From Alphaproteobacteria bacterium (GTDB lineage Bacteria > Pseudomonadota > Alphaproteobacteria > CAAGCB01 > CAG-977), in NCBI GenBank assembly GCA_021639925.1, contig JAJXEL010000016.1, positions 11,053 through 22,274 of the forward strand: a stretch of DNA of 11,222 nt. The letters run 5' to 3'. Within the stretch, counting starts at the first letter, position 1. Every line of letters begins with the position of its first letter. A model generated the notes under the pieces. It searched no databases. It was given only the letters and a program-made list of their open reading frames with translations, and was not told the DNA's origin. The translations under genes were made by a program, and so were the position numbers. Of this stretch, positions 6,253 through 11,222 are shown in pieces.

Positions 6253-7245
6253 ATGAAAAAAATTTCCGTTCTGGGAGCCGGCGCATGGGGAACGGCTTTG
6301 GCGCATATCGCCGCAGAAAACGGCAAAGAAGTCGTCTTATGGGCCAGAGAACCCGAATTAATTGACGAAATTAAAACAAAACGCCGCAATACGCTGTTTT
6401 TGCCGGACGTCGCCTTAAACAAAAACATTACGCCGACAAACGATCAGGCGGCGGCCGTTTTAAATGCCGAAGCCGTTTTAATGGTCATTCCCGCGCAATA
6501 TCTGCGCGTTTCCTGCCGGGCGCTGCGCCCGGTCTGGCCCGCCGGGCTGCCCGCCGTTGTTTGCGCCAAAGGAATCGAACAAAACACGGGTGCTTTGTTA
6601 AGCGAGATGCTGGCCGAAGAACTGCCGCAGGCCGAAATCGCCGTTTTATCGGGGCCGACGTTTGCCGAAGAAGCGGCCCGAAACAAGCCGACCGCGCTGA
6701 CTTTGGCTTGTCAAAACGAAAAATTGGGAAAAGAACTGGTCGAAACGCTGGGCACCCAGACTTTCAGGCCTTATTATTCCGCGGATATTATCGGCGTTCA
6801 GATCGGCGGCGCCGTTAAAAACGTCATGGCGATCGCCGCCGGTATCGTCGCCGGCAAAAAACTGGGCGACAACGCGCGCGCCGCCCTGATTACACGGGGA
6901 TTGGCCGAAATTTCCAGACTGGCCGCCGCATTGGGCGGACAAACGTATACGCTGATGGGATTATCCGGACTGGGCGATCTGGTTTTAACCGCAAACAGTA
7001 CGCAGTCGCGCAACTTTACCGTCGGGCTGGAACTGGGCAAAGGCAGAAAACTGGCCGACATTCTGGCCGAAAAACGCACGGTCGCGGAAGGCGTGTTTAC
7101 CGCCACTGCCGTTTTGCGCCGCGCCGCGCGGGCCGGCGTCGAAATGCCGATCTGCGAAGGGTTGAGCAAAATTATGAACGAAAACGTTTCCGTTGACGAC
7201 GTCATTCAGTCGTTGTTTGCCCGCCCGTTTAAAAGCGAAAATTAA
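6253..7245 (+). CDS. gpsA: Glycerol-3-phosphate dehydrogenase [NAD(P)+]
   Basis: The product has 330 residues. It reduces dihydroxyacetone phosphate to sn-glycerol 3-phosphate, the backbone for phospholipid synthesis, in the cytoplasm. The N-terminal Rossmann motif is LGAGAWGTALA (residues 7-17). CAKGIE, the SGPTFAEE motif and GGAVKNVMAIAAG, with the catalytic lysine K189, follow in the expected order. GLSGLGDLVLT marks the C-terminal helical domain. The start at 6253 has AGGAG at 6240-6244 and gives the family's usual start; the same frame is open farther upstream, but only inside tsaD. The gene is probably co-transcribed with tsaD, and a hairpin terminator overlaps its stop codon. Confidence 0.97.
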   Translation: MKKISVLGAGAWGTALAHIAAENGKEVVLWAREPELIDEIKTKRRNTLFLPDVALNKNITPTNDQAAAVLNAEAVLMVIPAQYLRVSCRALRPVWPAGLPAVVCAKGIEQNTGALLSEMLAEELPQAEIAVLSGPTFAEEAARNKPTALTLACQNEKLGKELVETLGTQTFRPYYSADIIGVQIGGAVKNVMAIAAGIVAGKKLGDNARAALITRGLAEISRLAAALGGQTYTLMGLSGLGDLVLTANSTQSRNFTVGLELGKGRKLADILAEKRTVAEGVFTATAVLRRAARAGVEMPICEGLSKIMNENVSVDDVIQSLFARPFKSEN

Positions 7246-7260
7246 ATTTTCGGCTTTTTT
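7231..7260 (+). terminator. Intrinsic terminator overlapping the end of gpsA
   Basis: AAAAGCGAAAAT (7231-7242) pairs with ATTTTC (7246-7251) and GCTTTT (7253-7258), leaving one bulged G at 7252. The stem is about 12 base pairs with a 3-base loop, and it ends in a run of six Ts (7255-7260). The loop is exactly the gpsA stop codon TAA (7243-7245). The stem is mostly A-T, so strength is uncertain, but hairpin plus T tract is the standard form. It would separate the tsaD-gpsA transcript from the transporter cluster. Confidence 0.68.
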
Positions 7261-7344
7261 ATCAAACAGGCCAAATATTTATATTTTATTTAGAAAAAAA
7301 AGCTTATCCTGAAAAGAATACTTTTGTTTCGTTCGGGGAAAGCC
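7261..7344 (+). promoter_or_regulatory. AT-rich leader, probable promoter of the transporter cluster
   Basis: This stretch between the gpsA terminator and the transporter start is very AT-rich. TATATT (7280-7285) and TATCCT (7305-7310) are possible -10 elements, but neither has a convincing -35 at 17 bases. A small hairpin, AAAAG-AATA-CTTTT (7312-7325), lies just before the Shine-Dalgarno GGGGA (7335-7339). No riboswitch or operator was recognised. A promoter is expected here because a terminator lies directly upstream. Confidence 0.35.
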
Positions 7345-8997
7345 ATGTCTTTAACAGTTTTAACTATTTTATGTATATGCATAACGTGCTGTATCGGCAT
7401 TTTCATCGGCAGCTTAAAATTCCGCGGAATCGGGCTGGGCGTCGGCGGCGTTTTATTCGCGGGGTTGTTCGCGGGCTGGCTGCTGGAAAAATATGCCGTT
7501 TATATTCCCGCGGACGTTCTGGCTTTCCTGAAGGAATTCGGATTAATCATGTATCTGTATTCCATGGGGCTGGCCGTCGGACCGAATATCTTTGCCGCTT
7601 TGCGCAAAAACGGCATGGTCCTGAATTTGATGTCGCTGGGCGTGACGGGCTTGGGAGCGCTGATCACTTTTCTGGTCTTTAAATTCGGAAACATTTCATT
7701 GCCCGAAGTCCTGGGATTATATTCCGGCGCTGTCACCAGCACGCCGGCTTTGGGGGCGGCGCAGCAGATTATGGGCGAACTGGGCATTAAACAGGAATTG
7801 ATCGAACAATCCGGTTTTACTTACGCGATCGGTTATCCTTTCGGCATTATCAGCTGCATCATCGTTTTTATTTTGCTCAAAGTCATCTTCCGCGTCAAAA
7901 TCACCGACGAAGTCGCCAAGTACGAAGCCGAAAAAGTCGATGATGATCCGCATATGCAGGGGTTCAACGTTTTAGTCAACAACCCCAGTTTCGACGGATT
8001 GGAAATCGGCGATTTTTTAAAAATGATCCATTATACAATGACGATTTCGCGTATGAAACGCGGGGACGAATATATCGTGCCGCACGAAAACATTAAATTG
8101 CAAATGGGCGATATTCTGCTGATTTTCGGGCCGCGGAAAATCTTTCAGGAAATTTCGTTCCTGTTTAAAATGGATCCCGACCGCGATTTGATGGAAGAAA
8201 GCGCCAAGCAAATCCAAAGTCAGACTCTGCTGGTGACGAACCCTGCCCGAATCGGAAAACCTTTGAAAAAAATATTGGGCGACAAACGCCACCATTGGGT
8301 GATTTCCCGTGTTATCAGAAACGGCATATCCAATTCCCCGACGCCGGATTTCAAACTGGCTTTTGCCGATCAGGTTGTCGTTGTCGGTAAAAAAGAAGAT
8401 ACAAAAACGCTGATCCGCTATCTGGGCAATGATCAGGAACGCGCCAACGACACCCGTTTTATTCCTTATTTCCTGGGCATGATTGCGGGCATTTTGCTGG
8501 GGCTGATCCCGCTGCACATTCCCGGAATCGATATTCCCATCAAACTGGGAACGTCCGGCGGACCGTTAATCGTCGCGGCGATTTTATCCTGCCGCGGATC
8601 GGTCGGCGGAATTATTTTTTATACGCCGGCTTATGTTCTGAACGCTTTCAGATTTTTAGGGCTTTTGTTGTTTTTAACGGTTGTCGGCCTGGCTTCCGGT
8701 CCCGGATTTTTCCGCCTGCTCAGCGGAACGCAGGGGCTGTACTTTATCGCGCTGGGAATCCTAATCACGTCCCTGCCGATGCTGATCGTCGGCATTATCG
8801 TCCGTTTGACAAAGAAAATGGATTATCTTTCCCTGTGCGGCGGTCTGTCCGGCTGTAATACCTGTGTTCCGTCCATGACGTTTGTCGCCAACATGTCGAA
8901 TACGAACGCGCCGGCCATCGGGTATGCCACCGCTTATCCCGTAACAATCGCTCTGCGCGTTATTTCCGCGCAGATGCTGGCTCTGATGTTATTCTGA
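7345..8997 (+). CDS. AspT/YidE-family transporter with two TrkA-C domains
   Basis: The product has 550 residues, normal for the aspartate:alanine exchanger (AAE) family. An N-terminal membrane half (about 1-190) and a C-terminal membrane half (about 373-550) flank two soluble TrkA-C-type domains (about 207-285 and 293-362), which in other transporters bind nucleotides or ions. Each membrane half carries the duplicated GLxxGP motif (75-80 and 448-453). The first half has TSTPALG (131-137), as expected. The matching place in the second half is C504-N-T-C507-V-P509, with another Cys at 498, which is unusual. Known relatives exchange aspartate for alanine or succinate-type substrates; the substrate here cannot be inferred. 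ATG 7345, with GGGGA at 7335-7339, is preferred over an in-frame TTG at 7324. crcB follows after 7 bases. Confidence 0.9.
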   Translation: MSLTVLTILCICITCCIGIFIGSLKFRGIGLGVGGVLFAGLFAGWLLEKYAVYIPADVLAFLKEFGLIMYLYSMGLAVGPNIFAALRKNGMVLNLMSLGVTGLGALITFLVFKFGNISLPEVLGLYSGAVTSTPALGAAQQIMGELGIKQELIEQSGFTYAIGYPFGIISCIIVFILLKVIFRVKITDEVAKYEAEKVDDDPHMQGFNVLVNNPSFDGLEIGDFLKMIHYTMTISRMKRGDEYIVPHENIKLQMGDILLIFGPRKIFQEISFLFKMDPDRDLMEESAKQIQSQTLLVTNPARIGKPLKKILGDKRHHWVISRVIRNGISNSPTPDFKLAFADQVVVVGKKEDTKTLIRYLGNDQERANDTRFIPYFLGMIAGILLGLIPLHIPGIDIPIKLGTSGGPLIVAAILSCRGSVGGIIFYTPAYVLNAFRFLGLLLFLTVVGLASGPGFFRLLSGTQGLYFIALGILITSLPMLIVGIIVRLTKKMDYLSLCGGLSGCNTCVPSMTFVANMSNTNAPAIGYATAYPVTIALRVISAQMLALMLF

Positions 8998-9004
8998 GGA
9001 AAAC

Positions 9005-9358
9005 ATGTTCGGCGTGTTTGTCGGAGGCGGAATCGGGGCTTTGTTAAGGGCCTGGATCTGCGCCGGAATAAATTCTTATTACGGCACAATGATCGTTAAT
9101 ATAACGGGCGCTTTTTTTATCGGCGTTCTATACGAATATTTCCGGTCGAAATCAAACGTTTCGCCGGAAATACGATTGTTTTTAATGACCGGACTGCTGG
9201 GCGGATTTACAACTTTTTCGACTTATCTGTTAGATTTTATGGTATTGTTGGAACGTCAAAAAAATCCGGAGGCTTTCCTGTACCTGTTTTTTTCAATCGG
9301 ACTGGGAATCGCCGCCGTTTTGGCAGGAATGAAAATAACGACGGCTTTTATTAATTAA
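9005..9358 (+). CDS. crcB: Fluoride efflux channel CrcB/Fluc
   Basis: The product has 117 residues and four hydrophobic segments. Fluc proteins are dual-topology dimeric fluoride-selective channels in the inner membrane that release fluoride from the cytoplasm. The family motifs are intact: GGGIGALLRA (7-16), GT-x-x-VN-x-x-G-x-F-x-x-G (27-40, with pore N32) and GLLGGFTTFSTY (63-74), which holds the pore phenylalanine box (F68/F71) and the central sodium-site stretch. Shine-Dalgarno GAGGA (8996-9000) overlaps the transporter stop codon, so translation is probably coupled to it. A fluoride riboswitch often precedes crcB elsewhere; the 7-base gap leaves no room for one here. A single gene implies a homodimer. 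Confidence 0.95.
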   Translation: MFGVFVGGGIGALLRAWICAGINSYYGTMIVNITGAFFIGVLYEYFRSKSNVSPEIRLFLMTGLLGGFTTFSTYLLDFMVLLERQKNPEAFLYLFFSIGLGIAAVLAGMKITTAFIN

Positions 9359-9367
9359 GGTTGAAAC

Positions 9368-10372
9368 ATGGGCAGAAACTATCTGGGACATTTGCAGACC
9401 GAAGATCCTTTGTACGGTTATCTGAAATACGATATTCAGCCCCAGCTGACCGGTTTTTGCGACGCCCCTGTTTATCGGGTGTACAGGTTGAACGGATCCA
9501 ACGCCGTTTATCTGTATGAAGAAAAAAATACCGGCGCAAAAATCATCGGCAAATACTTTTATTCCGAACGCGAAAAAAACCGGCAGACCGCCGCCCGTCA
9601 TTTGGAAAAAGAATATGACCGTCTGGAAACGATGCGCGGTTTCGGGTTTGACCGGCCGCCGTTTTATGTTGCCCGGCCGCTGGGAAAAAATCCTGATTTA
9701 GGAGAACTGCTGGCCGTAGAATGCTGTGAAGGCGAACTGTTAAGCAGCGTTATTTCCCGCGCGATTTTTGAAAAAAACAACGATCTGCTGTTTGACCGGC
9801 TGAGTCTGCTGGCTTATTTTTTCGCCGAACTGCACAACAGGACAGCGATTGACGTCCCTGTCGATTTCGAACAGGTCTGCGATTATATGAACCGGGTTAT
9901 CCGGCAATGTTCCGCTTTGTTAAAAAAAGAAGAAGCCGAAGAATTCCGTTCCTTTTGCCGCGGTTGGCACGACCGGCCGGAAATGTGGGAAGACTGCCAG
10001 GTGCTGGTACACGGCGACGCGACGCCGGAAAATTTCATGTTCGCGCAAGACGATACTTTAAAAACCTTTGATTTGGAACGCTGCGCTTATGCGGACAGAA
10101 TTTTTGACGTCGGGCGAATTGCCGGCGAATTAAAACATTTCTTTTTAATGAATATCGGGGACAAATTCGCCGCCGAACCTTTTATCGGGCACTTTTTATG
10201 GGAATATGCGACTCATTTTCCCGACCGGGAAAGCGCTTTTTATTCCATTACGCGCCGCGTGCCGTTTTATATGGGCGTAACGCTTTTGCGAATCGCGCGT
10301 AATTTCTGGATTGACCGCGATTACCGGCGCCGTCTGGTCAATGAAGCCAAAAAATGTTTTCAAGAGGAATAA
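9368..10372 (+). CDS. APH-fold (aminoglycoside phosphotransferase-like) small-molecule kinase
   Basis: The product has 334 residues. The kinase core is clear: the catalytic loop HGDATPEN (H215, catalytic D217, N222) is followed by the metal-binding FDLER motif (D235, E237), as in the APH/choline kinase superfamily. The N-lobe has VYRLNGSNAVYLYE (about 37-50), with a lysine candidate in IIGKYFYSE (about 57-65) and E-x-x-RL helices after it. The phosphate acceptor is not evident; family members phosphorylate sugars, amino alcohols, antibiotics or thiamine-type compounds. Nothing in the sequence specifically suggests antibiotic resistance. The HAD gene starts 2 bases after its stop, and crcB ends 9 bases before its start. 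The tight pairing with a HAD protein suggests that the two act on the same or consecutive metabolites. AAGG at 9357-9360 serves as the Shine-Dalgarno. Confidence 0.83.
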   Translation: MGRNYLGHLQTEDPLYGYLKYDIQPQLTGFCDAPVYRVYRLNGSNAVYLYEEKNTGAKIIGKYFYSEREKNRQTAARHLEKEYDRLETMRGFGFDRPPFYVARPLGKNPDLGELLAVECCEGELLSSVISRAIFEKNNDLLFDRLSLLAYFFAELHNRTAIDVPVDFEQVCDYMNRVIRQCSALLKKEEAEEFRSFCRGWHDRPEMWEDCQVLVHGDATPENFMFAQDDTLKTFDLERCAYADRIFDVGRIAGELKHFFLMNIGDKFAAEPFIGHFLWEYATHFPDRESAFYSITRRVPFYMGVTLLRIARNFWIDRDYRRRLVNEAKKCFQEE

Positions 10373-10374
10373 CG

Positions 10375-11133
10375 ATGATTCGCGGATTATTATTTGACGT
10401 CAACGGAACGCTGACGGATATCTTTACAAACGAAGAATCGGACGATATCTGGCGCGTTTTAAGCAACTTTTTTATTTATCAGGGAATTTTTCTGTCCCCG
10501 GAAGAAATACGGGAACTTTATTTTGCGCTCAATAAACGCCAGCGTCATGACAGCAAAGAAGAATTTCCCGAATTTGATATTGTCGCTTTGTTTGATGAGA
10601 TTATAACGAAATTTTCTTCGGCATATACGAATACGCTGCCCAAAAAGAAAAGGAAATTCCTGGCGCAGACCGCTTCGGAAATATTCCGCGCCGCGTCTTT
10701 GTTTCAGTTGCGGCTGTACCCGGGCGTCAAAAAAACTTTAAAACAGCTGAAAAAAAAATACCGTCTGGCAGTCGTTTCGGACGGGCAGTCAGCATGGGCG
10801 CGCGCGGAATTGAACGCCGCGGGGCTGGCGGACTTTTTTGATCCCGTGATTGTTTCGGGAGATTTCGGATACCGCAAACCCGACCGGCGGTTATTCAAAA
10901 AGGCGTTAAAAAAAATGGATTTATCCGCAGACGAAGTTATTTTTATCGGCAACGATTTATACCGTGATATTTACGGGGCGAATCAGGCCGGAATAAAATC
11001 TGTTTTTTTCAGATCAAACCAGGGCGATCATAATTTTGAAAAAGCCCGGCCCGATTATATTATCAATACATTTGAAGAACTGGAAGAAGCCATACGGCTG
11101 CTTGATAAGCAGAGCAGAAAAAAACACGGTTAA
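10375..11133 (+). CDS. HAD superfamily hydrolase with a DVNGT motif I
   Basis: The product has 252 residues. HAD motif I is FDVNGTLTD: nucleophile D8, with N10 at the place where phosphatases usually have the acid/base Asp. A helical cap of about 110 residues follows (C1 type, subfamily I-like). Motif II is VVSDG (S135), motif III is RKPD (K168) and motif IV is IGNDLYRD (D194, D198), all in normal order and spacing. Most relatives dephosphorylate small metabolites; Asn at the second position also occurs in type II haloacid dehalogenase-like proteins, so the reaction is open. ATG 10375 has AAGAGGA at 10363-10369; the same frame also has an ATG at 10354 inside the kinase gene, which is less likely. 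The gene is last in the four-gene cluster, and I see no hairpin terminator after it. Confidence 0.85.
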   Translation: MIRGLLFDVNGTLTDIFTNEESDDIWRVLSNFFIYQGIFLSPEEIRELYFALNKRQRHDSKEEFPEFDIVALFDEIITKFSSAYTNTLPKKKRKFLAQTASEIFRAASLFQLRLYPGVKKTLKQLKKKYRLAVVSDGQSAWARAELNAAGLADFFDPVIVSGDFGYRKPDRRLFKKALKKMDLSADEVIFIGNDLYRDIYGANQAGIKSVFFRSNQGDHNFEKARPDYIINTFEELEEAIRLLDKQSRKKHG

Positions 11134-11141
11134 GAACAGTA

Positions 11142-11182
11142 TATAATTTAATCTTGAAAAAAGCGCCGAAATATGCAATATT
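11142..11182 (+). promoter_or_regulatory. Promoter-like hexamers downstream of the HAD gene
   Basis: The region has a perfect TATAAT at 11142-11147 without a good -35. It also has TTGAAA at 11154-11159 followed, after 17 bases, by AATATT (11177-11182), a four-of-six -10. Either could start a transcript leading out of the window. AT-rich sequence gives such matches by chance, so confidence is low. Confidence 0.3.
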
Positions 11183-11189
11183 AAAAATA

Positions 11190-11200
11190 TAAGGGGGTGA
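11190..11200 (+). promoter_or_regulatory. Near-consensus Shine-Dalgarno sequence at the window edge
   Basis: TAAGGGGGTGA differs at one base from the complement of the 16S rRNA 3' end (TAAGGAGGTGA). No ATG or TTG lies within the usual 5-10 bases downstream. The only GTG codons are inside the motif (11197) and at 11214, the latter followed directly by TAG. An ATT at 11203, in frame with GTG 11197, opens a frame to the window end. It may be a leader, a gene with a rare start, or the 5' end of an RNA gene; the window ends before this can be decided. Confidence 0.3.
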
Positions 11201-11222
11201 AGATTTTATCTCTGTGTAGCTT

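Noticed and set aside
7324..7344. TTG 7324 as the transporter start
   Set aside because: ATG 7345 has a well-spaced GGGGA; the TTG lies in a small AT hairpin with no ribosome site.
8017..8517. A 166-codon minus-strand frame inside the transporter gene
   Set aside because: The plus-strand gene is a clear AspT-family member across this stretch; the reverse product shows no recognisable motif.
9368..10372. Aminoglycoside resistance gene
   Set aside because: Only the general APH-fold catalytic motifs match; there is no mobile element nearby, and the operon context suggests metabolism.
11190..11222. 5' end of tmRNA, 6S RNA or RNase P RNA at the window end
   Set aside because: The G-run and an upstream promoter-like sequence suggested it, but the 30 bases available do not match the conserved starts I know for these RNAs well enough to call one.

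Overview
The window looks like chromosomal core DNA from an alphaproteobacterium. The base composition is moderate, and As run together often in the lysine and glutamate codons. I infer the class from three gene blocks that are typically alphaproteobacterial: the end of a CtpA-type protease followed by a divergent polysaccharide deacetylase and rppH; a mitofilin (Mic60-like) gene next to hemY; and tsaD next to gpsA. The very short gaps, and the apparent absence of hemC/hemD beside mitofilin-hemY, would suit a streamlined or host-associated lineage, but that is inference.

Layout: (1) Bases 1-2146, plus strand: the last 21 codons of a ctpA-like gene, a long YibQ/divergent polysaccharide deacetylase protein whose expected metal-site residues are largely replaced, and rppH, joined to it by an ATGA overlap. 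(2) Bases 2143-5107, minus strand: a mitofilin/Mic60-family membrane protein, HemY with a four-cysteine C-terminal knuckle, and a small multidrug resistance transporter of the Gdx/SugE guanidinium type. The stop codons of gdx and rppH interlock. (3) Bases 5108-5188: a compact divergent promoter region. (4) Bases 5189-7260, plus strand: tsaD and gpsA, ending in a hairpin terminator that overlaps the gpsA stop codon. (5) Bases 7345-11133, plus strand: four tightly packed genes with gaps of 7, 9 and 2 bases. They encode an AspT/YidE-family transporter with two regulatory domains, a CrcB/Fluc fluoride channel, an APH-fold small-molecule kinase and a HAD hydrolase with Asn at the usual acid/base position. 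(6) Bases 11134-11222: an AT-rich stretch with promoter-like hexamers and a near-consensus Shine-Dalgarno sequence at the window edge.

Most genes have clear family assignments. The least explained unit is the transporter-fluoride channel-kinase-HAD cluster. The kinase and HAD protein probably act on the same or related small molecules, but the sequence does not reveal the substrate. No mobile element, CRISPR array, tRNA or rRNA was seen, and no gene-free stretch exceeds about 100 bases.
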